A stretch of 42,746 nt of DNA from DASSFZ01 sp036514635 (GTDB taxonomy: Bacteria > Chloroflexota > Anaerolineae > Fen-1058), in assembly GCA_036514635.1 (NCBI GenBank), contig DATBWU010000226.1, positions 1 to 42,746 of the forward strand, written 5' to 3'. Shown here in pieces: positions 8,866 to 17,705 of this stretch. How positions within the stretch are numbered: the first letter of the stretch is position 1; each line of letters opens with the position of its first letter. The notes beneath the pieces were generated by a model. That model was given only the letters and a program-made list of their open reading frames with translations. It did not search any database and had not been told where the DNA came from. A program made the translations under genes and the position numbers.

Positions 8866-10058
8866 ACCTTCTCGTCGTCTCGTCGTGGTTCCCGTATCCA
8901 CCCAACAACGGCAGCAAACTGAGGGCCTATCACTTGCTGCGTGAGCTGTCGAAGAGGCACATCATCACCCTGCTCTCGTTTGCCGGGCCGGACGAAGAGC
9001 AGGGCACGCCAGGATTAAGTGAGATATGCCGCGTGGTCAAAACGGTGCCGGGGAGCCCTTTCAAGACAGGCGGGTCGCTCGGTCTGCGCGGGCTATTCTC
9101 CTCGCTTCCGCGTTCGTACCTCCAGACTTACAGTCCGGCGATGCAAGACCTGGTGGATCGGAGCTTGATCGGGAGTCACGTCGCAGTGGGCCTGCAACTG
9201 GGCGCAGCGTTGTACCTTGCAAATGCGCGAAGCGTTCCACGCATTTTTGAAGAGGCCGAGGTGACGGTACTCAGAGAGCAGTTCACCTTCCAGCGGCGAT
9301 GGCACAGGCGGTTGCGCTATGGACTCACCTGGTGGAAATTCGCCCGCTTCATGCGCCGCCTGACCGATGGATTCGATGCCACAACCGTCGTCTCCGAACT
9401 CGAGCGCAACCAAATGATCCGAATCGGTTGCGATGCCGGGCGCATTGCCGTAATCTCCAATGGGGTCAACCCGGCGTGCCTGCACGTGGAAGCAACACCT
9501 CAGCCTGCAACGCTGATTTATCCCGGCGCGCTGACTTACTGGGCCAACTACGACGCCATCCTCGGTTTCCTGAGTGACGTTTTCCCACTCATTCGCCGTG
9601 TCCGGCCCGATGTCACCCTTCAGGTGACCGGCTCGACCGACGGGGTCCGTCTTGACGATTTGCCAAACCAGGAAGGCGTGATCTTCACCGGCTACGTGTC
9701 TGATATCGACGCACTCATCGCCCAGAGCACTGCCTGCATCGTCCCGCTGCGAGGCGGGGGCGGAACACGCCTGAAAATCATCCAGTCCATGGCCCTGGGC
9801 ACGCCCGTGATTTCGACATCTAAGGGGGCTGAAGGGCTGGCCGTCGCGCCGGAAGAAAGCATTTTGATCGGCGACACGCCACAACAATTCGCAGATCAGG
9901 TGCTCCGCCTGCTCGCCGATCCCACCCTGCGGACGCGCCTCTCTCATAACGGTCGGCGGCTGATTGCCCAGTCGTACACGTGGGACCAGATCGGTACACA
10001 ATTGGATGCATTGTTGAGCGCAGCGATGAATCAGCACGCAAATCGGGCCGCCCTCTAA
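8862..10058 (+). CDS. GT4-like glycosyltransferase (GT-B fold)
   Basis: 398 residues. The N-terminal motif SSWFPYPPNNGSKLRAYHLL is typical of GT-B enzymes of the PEP-CTERM/EpsH-associated type. The C-terminal domain shows FTGYVSDIDALIAQSTACI and then PLRGGGGTRLKIIQSMALG with PVISTSKGAEGL. The donor-binding region usually reads KILEAMA; here it is KIIQSMA, so the common glutamate is replaced by glutamine. The start overlaps the previous stop by ATGA. A cytoplasmic glycan-assembly role is likely; donor sugar unknown. A related protein is encoded at 33925-35139. Confidence 0.83.
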   Translation: MNLLVVSSWFPYPPNNGSKLRAYHLLRELSKRHIITLLSFAGPDEEQGTPGLSEICRVVKTVPGSPFKTGGSLGLRGLFSSLPRSYLQTYSPAMQDLVDRSLIGSHVAVGLQLGAALYLANARSVPRIFEEAEVTVLREQFTFQRRWHRRLRYGLTWWKFARFMRRLTDGFDATTVVSELERNQMIRIGCDAGRIAVISNGVNPACLHVEATPQPATLIYPGALTYWANYDAILGFLSDVFPLIRRVRPDVTLQVTGSTDGVRLDDLPNQEGVIFTGYVSDIDALIAQSTACIVPLRGGGGTRLKIIQSMALGTPVISTSKGAEGLAVAPEESILIGDTPQQFADQVLRLLADPTLRTRLSHNGRRLIAQSYTWDQIGTQLDALLSAAMNQHANRAAL

Positions 10059-10098
10059 CTTTTTTCAAGCACCGCTCACACCGATTTCTCGCTATTTT
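10054..10098 (+). promoter_or_regulatory. Weaker TCTAAC direct-repeat promoter
   Basis: TCTAAC (10054-10059, containing the stop codon of the GT4 gene), 16 nt, TCACAC (10076-10081), 11 nt, TATTTT (10093-10098) preceded by GC. The spacing between repeats equals the strong copies, but the second repeat matches only 4 of 6 and the -10 distance is one longer. It could drive the GT2 gene at 10184 as an internal promoter. Confidence 0.35.
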
Positions 10099-10183
10099 GC
10101 AGTTAAGTCTCATACAGAAGATAACCCTGTCGACGGAAAGCCCATCGCAGGACAATTTGTCGGTGTGAGTATAAAGGGTCACT

Positions 10184-11074
10184 GTGGCGCCTGATGTTTC
10201 GATCATCATTCTTAGCTGGAATACCCTGAGCCTGCTGGCCAATTGCCTGAGATCTATCCCGCAGGGCATTGGCACTCTCGACGTGGAGATCCTCGTGGTC
10301 GACAACGGCTCCAGCGATGGCAGCCAGGAAATGGTGCGGCAGCAGTTTCCACACGTTTGCCTGATCGAGAACGGGCAGAACCTGGGGTTTGCCCGCGCCA
10401 ACAACCAGGCCATGGCCGCCAGCCACGGTCGGTACGTCCTGCTGCTCAATAGCGACACAATCGTCCAGCCGAAGGCGATTGAGGCAATGGTAGCCTGCGC
10501 CGACGCAGACTCTACTATCGGCGTCGTGGGCGCACAATTGCTCAACGCCGATGGTTCCTTCCAGGCCTCGCACACCCGCTTCCCTACGCTGTGGCACGAG
10601 TTCCTGATCCTCAGCCGGTTGGGACGCTTGTGGTATGGCTCCTGGTATCCCAGCCATGGCCCGGGGCAGAGCCAGCAGCCGGCCGACGCCGATTACGTCG
10701 AAGGCGCGTGTTTACTGGCCCGCCGCGAAGCCGTGACTCAGGTGGGCGGGCTGGACGAAGGCTACTTCATGTACGCCGAAGAAGTTGACTGGTGCTTCAA
10801 CATGCGCCGGGCCGGTTGGCGCGTCGCGTACGTCCCCCAGGCGCGCATCATTCACCTAAGCGGGGGCAGCAGCAAAAGCAGCACGCGCCGTGAAGCCCTG
10901 CTCTACCGGGGACGTGTCCGTTTCTTTCGCAAGAACCACGGCAGTTGGCGGGCAGCGATCCTCAAGGCCATGATCTACGCTTCGACCGCGATCAAGTTGG
11001 TCTGGCATCGACTGCGACGAGGACGGGCCGTGGTCGGCTGGCGCGAGCTGCGCGCTGCGCTGCAGGAGGCCTGA
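10184..11074 (+). CDS. GT2 glycosyltransferase
   Basis: 296 residues from the GTG at 10184, with AAAGGG just upstream. The GT-A domain starts at once: VSIIILSWNTLSLLANCL, then VVDNGSSDGS, NLGFARANNQA and LLLNSDTIV. The later motif FMYAEEVDWCFNMRRAGW is the family's putative catalytic acid region. It is a paralogue of the GT2 gene at 7867 and probably adds another sugar of the repeat unit. About 125 nt separate it from the previous gene, and that gap holds a weak promoter motif. It ends 2 nt before the next gene's start. Confidence 0.85.
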   Translation: MAPDVSIIILSWNTLSLLANCLRSIPQGIGTLDVEILVVDNGSSDGSQEMVRQQFPHVCLIENGQNLGFARANNQAMAASHGRYVLLLNSDTIVQPKAIEAMVACADADSTIGVVGAQLLNADGSFQASHTRFPTLWHEFLILSRLGRLWYGSWYPSHGPGQSQQPADADYVEGACLLARREAVTQVGGLDEGYFMYAEEVDWCFNMRRAGWRVAYVPQARIIHLSGGSSKSSTRREALLYRGRVRFFRKNHGSWRAAILKAMIYASTAIKLVWHRLRRGRAVVGWRELRAALQEA

Positions 11075-11076
11075 CG

Positions 11077-12282
11077 ATGAGTGTGCTTCTGATCGCACTG
11101 GTCGGCCTGCCACTGGCTATCGTCACGCTGTGCCTGGTCTACCTGCTCGTGTTGGCCCTGGCTGGCATTAAGCGCCCGCTCTGGTCGATGCCCGACTCTC
11201 CCAGGCATCGCTTCGCTATAGCGATCCCCGCTCACAACGAGGAAGGAACGATCGGCTCCACACTCGACCAGCTGCATCGCCAGAACTACCCACCCGAGCT
11301 GTTCGATATCTACGTGGCCTGCGACAACTGTAGCGACAGCACGGCCTTGGAGGTGCGCGCACACGGTGGGATCGCCTGCGAACGGATCGACAGCAAGCAG
11401 CGCGGCAAAGGCTATGCCCTGGCCTGGCTGTATCCGCACATTCTGGCCGCGCCTCAAGCGTACCACGCCATCGTCGTGTTCGACGCGGATAGCCAGGCAG
11501 ACCCGGGATTTCTCCGCGCCATGGCTGCCGCTCTGGCGGCGGGTCACCGGGTGGCGCAGGGGCAGCACATCATTGCCAATCCCACGGCAGGCTGGTTCCC
11601 GGCAGTGATGTTTACAGCCTTCGCCATGGACAACCGGCTACGCAACCTGGGCCGCAGCAACCTGGGACTGTCGAGCAAACTGATGGGTGACGGGATGTGT
11701 TTTGCGCGCGAGGTCCTGGAACGGCATCCGTGGCAGGCCGCGTCACTGACCGAAGATGCCGAGTATCAATCGACCTTGCTGCTCAATGGCTTGCGCGTTG
11801 TCTTCGTGCCGCAGGCCGTTACACGTGGCGAAATCGTCACCGACCTGGGTATTGCGCGCCGCCAGCGGCATCGCTGGATGCAGGGCCGCGCCGACGTCAC
11901 GCGACGCTTGGCGCCGCGCCTGTTGCGCTCAGGGATGCGTCATGCCAACCCGGCACAGATTGACGGAGCGGTCGAGCGCGTGATGCCCTCCTACTCGACA
12001 CTGATCGTGCTGACCGCGCTGCTGAGCATGGTGTGGTCAGTGTTGCCCGCCATCGCCGAGCGGCTGCCCTGGCCCTGGCTAGCCGCCGTGTGGACCGGCT
12101 TCGTCGCCTATCCGCTACTGGCACTGGTTCTTGAACGCGCGCCCCTGAAGATATATTTGTATCTGGCCTATGCCCCGGTCTATGCACTGTGGCGCACCGG
12201 GTTGCGGACACTGGTTCGGTTTCAGCCACGGCAAACCAGATGGTTCCGCACACCCCGCTCGACCAAAGCCGGCCAGCGCTAA
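11077..12282 (+). CDS. Processive-type membrane GT2 glycosyltransferase
   Basis: 402 residues from the ATG at 11077, which follows AGGAGG. The frame extends upstream to 10945 but that part lies within the previous gene. The order is a hydrophobic N-terminal segment (residues about 3-28), a GT2 domain with IPAHNEEGTIG, FDADSQADPG (near 136), TEDAEYQ (near 225) and QRHRWMQG (near 263), then two or three membrane spans. DXD, ED and QXXRW together mark the cellulose/hyaluronan-synthase-like group that stays in the membrane. It may build a homopolymer or act once per repeat. It begins 2 nt after the upstream gene, so co-translation is likely. Confidence 0.85.
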   Translation: MSVLLIALVGLPLAIVTLCLVYLLVLALAGIKRPLWSMPDSPRHRFAIAIPAHNEEGTIGSTLDQLHRQNYPPELFDIYVACDNCSDSTALEVRAHGGIACERIDSKQRGKGYALAWLYPHILAAPQAYHAIVVFDADSQADPGFLRAMAAALAAGHRVAQGQHIIANPTAGWFPAVMFTAFAMDNRLRNLGRSNLGLSSKLMGDGMCFAREVLERHPWQAASLTEDAEYQSTLLLNGLRVVFVPQAVTRGEIVTDLGIARRQRHRWMQGRADVTRRLAPRLLRSGMRHANPAQIDGAVERVMPSYSTLIVLTALLSMVWSVLPAIAERLPWPWLAAVWTGFVAYPLLALVLERAPLKIYLYLAYAPVYALWRTGLRTLVRFQPRQTRWFRTPRSTKAGQR

Positions 12283-12320
12283 GGAAACAACTACCTTCGT
12301 CATTCATCGGAGGCCGCATC

Positions 12321-13229
12321 GTGGGATTGACAAGCCGCATCATGAAGCGCGCGCTAGGCGCTCAGCCCAGCCGTCCCTTGTTGGCGCTGACGACGATCCT
12401 CGCGCCGAACCGCTTCATGGCCGAATTGCACCGGCCCGATCGCCATACGCGACCGCAGTGGGGCGGTAAGCGAGCCGCCTTCACCCTTTCGTTCGACCTG
12501 GACCTGGCCGGAGACATCGAGGCGATACCCTGGCTGCTGAAGCTGCTGGCCCGCTATCCCTTCAAGGCTGGCTTCGCCCTGATCGGCAAGTGGGTAGAGA
12601 AGGAACCCCAAGCGCACGCGGCCATCGTCACGGCAGGTCACGAGATCATCAATCACACCTACTCGCATCCCTGGAGCGAGCTGTTCAACCCGCGCCCGTT
12701 TTCTACACTCAACTATACCGAGCAGCAGGACGAAGTCGCGCTCGGGCACGAGATTCTCCGCAGGGTATTAGGCGTTGCACCTATCGGATTTCGTCTGCCC
12801 CATCTTGAACCGGCGCCGACGATCTACCCCATCTTACGCGATCTGGGCTATCGTTACTCGTCGTCCGCGTTAGCGCGGCGCACACAGTTTACTCCCTTTC
12901 GGGCTGACGACGCGGTGTGGGAGTTCCCACTCAGCCAATGCCCGCGCCACCCATCCAGTGTGTTCGACACCTATCACGCTTTCCGCTCGAAGAGCCGGCT
13001 ATTCCGCATACGGCGCGAAGATGAGGCGACGTTCTTCGACTCGTTCAAACGGCTCCTGGCGCTCAACCTGGCCAGTGGCGCGCATCTGAACCTCTACTTC
13101 GACCCGCTGGACGTGCGTCGCTTCACCGATTTTGGCCGCTTCCTCGATCACGTGATGGCCCATGAGAGCGAGTTGCTGATGGGCAGCTATCGCGACCTGC
13201 TGCCGGTGCTGGAAGGCGAAGCATGTTGA
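12321..13229 (+). CDS. Polysaccharide deacetylase-like protein (CE4/NodB fold)
   Basis: 302 residues from the GTG at 12321, chosen because GGAGG stands 7 nt before it. A longer frame begins inside the previous gene. SFDLDLAGD (near residue 57) matches the metal-binding motif 1, HEIINHTYSHP (near 107-117) motif 2 and FRLPHLEP motif 3. I see no signal peptide, so it may act in the cytoplasm on a lipid-linked intermediate. The family removes N- or O-acetyl groups from sugars. The epimerase gene starts before its stop (7-bp overlap), linking it to HexNAc metabolism. Exact substrate unknown. Confidence 0.8.
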   Translation: MGLTSRIMKRALGAQPSRPLLALTTILAPNRFMAELHRPDRHTRPQWGGKRAAFTLSFDLDLAGDIEAIPWLLKLLARYPFKAGFALIGKWVEKEPQAHAAIVTAGHEIINHTYSHPWSELFNPRPFSTLNYTEQQDEVALGHEILRRVLGVAPIGFRLPHLEPAPTIYPILRDLGYRYSSSALARRTQFTPFRADDAVWEFPLSQCPRHPSSVFDTYHAFRSKSRLFRIRREDEATFFDSFKRLLALNLASGAHLNLYFDPLDVRRFTDFGRFLDHVMAHESELLMGSYRDLLPVLEGEAC

Positions 13230-14377
13230 AAGTGATGAGTGTCGTCGGCACGCGGCCCGAAGCGGTCAAGATGGCTCCCGTCATCAAAGAACTGGAGCGC
13301 CATCCTGACGCGATCGCGCCAGTCGTGTGTACGACGGCTCAACACCGCGAGATGCTCGACCAGGTACTGAGCCTGTTCGGCATCGCCGTCGATTACGATC
13401 TGGACCTGATGCGGCCCGACCAGAGCCTGCCGCAACTCACGGCCCGCATTCTTACGGCGCTAGACGACGTGATCGTCAGGGAGCAACCCGACTGGGTGCT
13501 GGTGCAGGGCGATACGACGACGGTGATGGTTGCCAGCCTGGTCGCTTTTTACCGGCGGGCCAAGGTGGGGCACGTGGAGGCCGGTCTGCGAACGGACGAC
13601 CGATCGCAACCCTTCCCGGAGGAGATCAATCGCCGCATCGCTGATATGCTGTCCGACCTGTACTTCGCGCCGACGGAGAATAACCGTGAGCGGTTACTGC
13701 GTGAGGGTGTGTCACCGCAGGCCATCGTCGTCACCGGCAATACTGTCGTCGACGCGCTGCTGATGATGGCCCGTCGCGTGAGCGAGCGACCCCTGGATGG
13801 TCGCTTCGGCCAGATCGACGGCAAGCGATTGATCCTGGTCACAGCGCATCGGCGCGAGAACTTTGGCACGCCGCTGACCCATATCTGCGGCGCGTTGCGC
13901 ACGATCGCCGAACGTTATCGCGACGACGTGCACATTGTATACCCCGTACACTTCAATCCGAACATCTATCATCCGGTCCACCAGATGCTCGGCGGCATTC
14001 CCAACATCTCGCTCGTCGAGCCTGTGGACTATGCCACGCTAGTCAGCCTGCTGAGCCAGGCCTACCTGGTGTTAACCGATTCCGGCGGGCTTCAGGAAGA
14101 ATCACCTAGCCTGCACAAACCAGTACTGGTCCTGCGCGAGGTGACGGAACGGTCAGAAGTCATCGCGCTCGGCGCGGCGCGCCTGGTCGGCGCCAATTAC
14201 GATGCCATCGTTCGAGAGACGGTGCGCCTGCTGGAAGACCCCGTCGCCTATCATAGAATGGCCTCGGTGGAGAATCCGTACGGCGATGGCCGGGCCAGCC
14301 AGCGTATTGTGCAGGCAATCTTGACCCACAGCCAGGGTGTGCTCGAAGCGCGCCGACTGGAGAGCCGGGCCGCATGA
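13223..14377 (+). CDS. wecB: UDP-N-acetylglucosamine 2-epimerase (non-hydrolysing)
   Basis: 384 residues, the usual WecB/MnaA length. All family signatures are canonical: GTRPEAVKMAPVI at the N-terminus, QGDTTTVM, HVEAGLRT, FPEEINRR, TAHRRENFG and TDSGGLQEE. The enzyme interconverts UDP-GlcNAc and UDP-ManNAc in the cytoplasm, supplying ManNAc-type residues. It overlaps the deacetylase gene by 7 bp and the O-antigen-ligase-like gene by 4 bp, so the three are tightly coupled. No WecC-type UDP-ManNAc dehydrogenase is in the window, so ManNAc may be used directly or oxidised by an enzyme encoded elsewhere. A second, divergent epimerase lies at 36235-37374. Confidence 0.95.
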   Translation: MLKVMSVVGTRPEAVKMAPVIKELERHPDAIAPVVCTTAQHREMLDQVLSLFGIAVDYDLDLMRPDQSLPQLTARILTALDDVIVREQPDWVLVQGDTTTVMVASLVAFYRRAKVGHVEAGLRTDDRSQPFPEEINRRIADMLSDLYFAPTENNRERLLREGVSPQAIVVTGNTVVDALLMMARRVSERPLDGRFGQIDGKRLILVTAHRRENFGTPLTHICGALRTIAERYRDDVHIVYPVHFNPNIYHPVHQMLGGIPNISLVEPVDYATLVSLLSQAYLVLTDSGGLQEESPSLHKPVLVLREVTERSEVIALGAARLVGANYDAIVRETVRLLEDPVAYHRMASVENPYGDGRASQRIVQAILTHSQGVLEARRLESRAA

Positions 14378-15795
14378 ATCTCGTGCGTAACCACCTCCGC
14401 TGGATTGAACTCGCGCCGGGGCTGCGCCGCTTCACTATCGTGGCCGCATGCATCCTGCTGGCCTGGATCATAGGCCGGCTGGTGATGAACGAGCGCTTCC
14501 CTCTCATCGTGGCCGGCGCCGCTGGCTTGGTCGGAGTCATGATCGTTGCCTTCAAGTTAGATTGGGGCGTCGTGTTGCTGTTGGCAGCCACTCTGTTCTT
14601 CAAACTGGGCTTCGAGACCGGCACAGAGAGCACGCTCTCGCTCACCCTAGTGCTGACGGCAGCACTGACCGGCATCTGGATTGTGCGCATGCTGATCGAA
14701 GACAAACGGCTCCACCTGCGGCCCTCGCCCGTCAACCGGCCGCTCATTGCCTTCGCCGCCGTGGCGATTGTATCGGCGATCTGGAGCAACCTCGTCCGCG
14801 ATCCGTTTGTGATAGTGTGGGACACGTTCCCCAAGGTGCAGCTGGGGGCGTTAGGCACGATGGTGCTGTCCCCGGCAGCGGCGCTGCTGGTTGCCAACAA
14901 CCTTCGGACGGCGCGGCACATCAAAGTCTTCATCGGGCTCTTCATGGCGGCGGCGGTAGCCGGGCTGGCGCACATATATTTTCACGTCGACCTGTCCACG
15001 CTCAATACGCGCGGGTTGTTCCCCCTATGGGCCATTACTCTGGCGGCCGGGCAGGCGCTATTCAACAAGTCATTGACGAAAAGGGCGCGCGTCGGATATG
15101 GGTTCATAGCCCTATCTTGGTTTATCTACCAGATCGGCGAGGGCGTCACTTGGAAGAGCGGTTGGGTTCCTCCCTTAATCTCCGGTCTCGTATTAGCCAC
15201 CCTCTACTCGCGCAGACTGGCGATTGGCCTGATTGTTGTCGTGATGATCTTTGTTGTGGCGCGGAGCGATTACTTGGGGAGCATCCTTGAGGAAGAGAAC
15301 GCAGAGAGCGGTGTCACACGCCTGGCGGCGTGGCAACAGAATTGGGATATCACTCGCGAGCATTGGCTCTTGGGAACCGGCCCCGCCGGTTATGCCGTGT
15401 ACTACATGAGCTACATCCCGGATCGCGCGATGGCCACTCACAGCAACTATATCGACGTGATCTCGCAGGTCGGTGTGATCGGTTCAGCCGCCTTGGTGTG
15501 GATGCTGGCAACAACTGGGCGCGCGGCCTGGCAACTAACACACCGGGTGCCGCGCGGCGGCTTTGAACAGGGTCTGGCGTACAGTCTTCTGGCCGGCTTC
15601 GTTGGGTTACTCGTCGCCATGGGGCTTGGTGACTGGTTTTTGCCGTTCGCCTACACGCAGGGCATCGCCGGCTATGATTACACCGTATGGAGTTGGATGA
15701 TGATCGGCCTGATCATGATCCTGCATCAGAGTTTTACTGCCGCGACAACGTCTGCGTCCAATCGTGACAGAGATGCCATAGCACACCTCGCATAA
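14374..15795 (+). CDS. O-antigen ligase/polymerase-like membrane protein (Wzy_C type)
   Basis: 473 residues with about ten to twelve hydrophobic spans. After an interior of membrane helices comes the characteristic outer loop: LAAWQQNWDITREHWLLGTG, then ATHSNYIDVISQVGVIG. This pattern (GTGP, then HSNY, then GVIG) is typical of O-antigen ligase / Wzy-C family proteins. They join or polymerise lipid-linked glycan units on the outer face of the membrane. Here it may polymerise repeats or attach glycan to a surface protein or lipid; sequence does not decide between these. It overlaps wecB by 4 bp and is the last gene of its unit. The following 235 nt carry a promoter. Confidence 0.82.
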   Translation: MNLVRNHLRWIELAPGLRRFTIVAACILLAWIIGRLVMNERFPLIVAGAAGLVGVMIVAFKLDWGVVLLLAATLFFKLGFETGTESTLSLTLVLTAALTGIWIVRMLIEDKRLHLRPSPVNRPLIAFAAVAIVSAIWSNLVRDPFVIVWDTFPKVQLGALGTMVLSPAAALLVANNLRTARHIKVFIGLFMAAAVAGLAHIYFHVDLSTLNTRGLFPLWAITLAAGQALFNKSLTKRARVGYGFIALSWFIYQIGEGVTWKSGWVPPLISGLVLATLYSRRLAIGLIVVVMIFVVARSDYLGSILEEENAESGVTRLAAWQQNWDITREHWLLGTGPAGYAVYYMSYIPDRAMATHSNYIDVISQVGVIGSAALVWMLATTGRAAWQLTHRVPRGGFEQGLAYSLLAGFVGLLVAMGLGDWFLPFAYTQGIAGYDYTVWSWMMIGLIMILHQSFTAATTSASNRDRDAIAHLA

Positions 15796-15840
15796 CAAAG
15801 CTAGTTGCCGACATCGGTCATGTCCAGGCGATTATTCCCC

Positions 15841-15863
15841 ACACACACGATTCTCGCTATTAC
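15841..15863 (+). promoter_or_regulatory. Conserved upstream box shared with the 10184 leader
   Basis: The stretch CACACACGATTCTCGCTATT is nearly the same as one at 10077-10096 (CACACCGATTTCTCGCTATT). Both end in GCTATT, which can serve as a -10-like box. It may be a second, upstream promoter or a binding site for the same regulator. The role is unknown. Confidence 0.3.
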
Positions 15864-15868
15864 ATGAC

Positions 15869-15912
15869 TCTTACAGCTTTAAAACTCTCATCTAACTTTT
15901 CGTCGCTATCGT
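15869..15912 (+). promoter_or_regulatory. TCTAAC direct-repeat promoter, copy 2
   Basis: TCTTAC (15869-15874) and TCTAAC (15891-15896), again 22 nt apart, with TAAAAC midway (15880-15885). TATCGT (15907-15912) follows 10 nt after the second repeat, preceded by GC. It lies about 120 nt upstream of the membrane-protein unit that starts at 16031. An inverted repeat (15901-15929) overlaps the -10-like box. Confidence 0.58.
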
Positions 15913-15929
15913 TGGAAGCGTTAGCGACG
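15901..15929. repeat. Inverted repeat overlapping the predicted -10 box
   Basis: CGTCGCTA (15901-15908) and TAGCGACG (15922-15929) are perfect 8-bp inverted arms around 13 nt. There is no T-tract after it, so it is not a typical terminator. It covers the predicted -10 box and start region of the promoter before 16031. It could be an operator or a leader hairpin. Confidence 0.4.
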
Positions 15930-16030
15930 GTTCGCCGGCTGCGACGTGGCAAAACTGTGCGGCTGTGTGCCGATCACGCCACGCCCGGCTAACCATTCAG
16001 CCCAGGCGGAGGCAAAGGGAGATAATCGCT

Positions 16031-17701
16031 GTGTCGGATGGAAAAGCCAGCCGTAACGGTCGAAGAGAAAAACTCTGGCTGTTGGTCATCACGCTGCTGA
16101 TGGTGGTGATTACATCGCTGCCGTACGTGTACGGCTATCATTCAAGCCCGCCCGACAAACAGTTCATGAGTATCATCCTGGGCACGCCCGACACGACACA
16201 ATACTTCTCGTGGATGCGCAGTTTTGGCCGCGATATCTTGATTAACAATCAAATGACGGCTGAACCGACCGAATCGGTGTTCTTCAACCTGCTGTGGTGG
16301 CTGTTGGGGCAGCTTTCCGCGGCGACCGGCTGGGAGCTCGCCGCCGTATATCAACTCTTTCGACTGGTCACCGTCGCGACGTTCGTCCCGCTGGTCTACT
16401 GGGTATGCAGCCTGTTCGCCAAAGACGCCCGGCAACGCTGGGCTGCTTTCTGGATCACGCTGCTAGGGGCCGGGTTAGGCTGGGTGCTGGTGGTCGCCAA
16501 GTATGTTGCCGGCGGCGATCTGCTCTGGCCGTTCGACCTGTACACCGTCGAGCCGAACAGCTTCTTGAGCCTGATGGCTTTCCCGCACTTCGGCAACGCG
16601 GCCACGTTCATCGTGATCACATTCGTGTTGTTCCTGGCCGCATTCGAGCGACGCCGGGTCGGCTACGCGATCGGCGCGGGCCTTGTCGGTCTGATCCTCG
16701 GCCTGATTCACGCGTATGACCTCCTGTTAATCTATGCCGTCGTCGGCTTGTACGCGCTGATCGTCGCGTGGCGCGACAAACGCTGGCGCGAGGCTATCGT
16801 CTACACCGGTATCGTCGGCCTGATCTCGTCGCCGGGCGCGTTCTACTCGTTTTACATCACACAGGCCTTCCCGACCTGGCGCGATGTCCTGGCCCAGTTC
16901 GTCAATGCGGGAGCCTGGACACCCCTGCCCTATCATTTGCCGATCCTGCTCGGCCTGCCGTTCATCCTGGCCCTGGTCGCGTTTTTCAGACAGAGGCCGT
17001 TCCTGCCGCATAACCAGCGCGACTTGTTCCTCAAAGTCTGGTTTATCGTCCACGGCTTCATCATCTATTTGCCGGTCAATTACCAGATCCATTACCTGAA
17101 CGGCTGGCAATTCCCCATCGCGATCCTGGCAAGCCAAGCGCTATTTGAAAGAATCGGGCCGTGGCTGAGCCGGAAGCTTCCCGAACGCCTGACGCGATCG
17201 CCTCGCTATCCCGTGGCGCTACTGGCTGTGTTCCTCGCCGTCATTCTGCCAACGAACGTGTATTTGTTCGCCTGGCGCTTTTACGACCTGAGCCGGCATA
17301 GCTATCCCTACTATCTGCATCGCGACGAGGTGGCCGCCCTGGGCTGGCTCGACCAGAACGGCACGCCCGACGACGTCGTGTTCAGCGCGGTAGAGGTGGG
17401 CCAATACATTCCCGGCCTGACCAGCAACCGCGCCTTCCTGGCGCATTGGGCGATGACGCTCGACCTGTACAACAAACAGAAGTACGTGCAGTCCTTCTAC
17501 AGCGACACGTGGCCCGACGCCGATCGCCGGAACCTGCTGGCAACCTACCAGGTGAAATACGTCCTGTGGGGCCAACAGGAACGCGCGCTGGGCCGGCTCG
17601 ATCCGAAAGCGCTGCCTTACCTGGTGGAAGTCTTCTCCGCGCCGGAGGCGCAGCTCTACCGCGTCGATTTGAAGTCAAGCCAGAGCGCATCTCAGGATTG
17701 A
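16031..17701 (+). CDS. GT-C-like polytopic membrane protein, putative glycosyltransferase
   Basis: 556 residues from the GTG at 16031, chosen because GGGAG stands 9 nt upstream and the protein then opens with a short basic tail and a membrane helix. About ten hydrophobic spans follow. The segment GTPDTTQYFSWMRSFGRD in the first outer loop carries acidic residues typical of the GT-C fold. The C-terminal soluble part (EVGQYIPGLTSNRAFLAHWA and VKYVLWGQQERALG) resembles a recurring group of large bacterial membrane proteins of unproved function. It probably transfers a sugar from a polyprenyl-phosphate donor outside the membrane. First of seven closely spaced genes. Confidence 0.65.
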   Translation: MSDGKASRNGRREKLWLLVITLLMVVITSLPYVYGYHSSPPDKQFMSIILGTPDTTQYFSWMRSFGRDILINNQMTAEPTESVFFNLLWWLLGQLSAATGWELAAVYQLFRLVTVATFVPLVYWVCSLFAKDARQRWAAFWITLLGAGLGWVLVVAKYVAGGDLLWPFDLYTVEPNSFLSLMAFPHFGNAATFIVITFVLFLAAFERRRVGYAIGAGLVGLILGLIHAYDLLLIYAVVGLYALIVAWRDKRWREAIVYTGIVGLISSPGAFYSFYITQAFPTWRDVLAQFVNAGAWTPLPYHLPILLGLPFILALVAFFRQRPFLPHNQRDLFLKVWFIVHGFIIYLPVNYQIHYLNGWQFPIAILASQALFERIGPWLSRKLPERLTRSPRYPVALLAVFLAVILPTNVYLFAWRFYDLSRHSYPYYLHRDEVAALGWLDQNGTPDDVVFSAVEVGQYIPGLTSNRAFLAHWAMTLDLYNKQKYVQSFYSDTWPDADRRNLLATYQVKYVLWGQQERALGRLDPKALPYLVEVFSAPEAQLYRVDLKSSQSASQD

Positions 17702-17705
17702 TGCC

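Noticed and set aside
9093..10037. A 314-codon minus-strand frame opposite the GT4 gene
   Set aside because: Composition and lack of any family motif mark it as a shadow of the glycosyltransferase.
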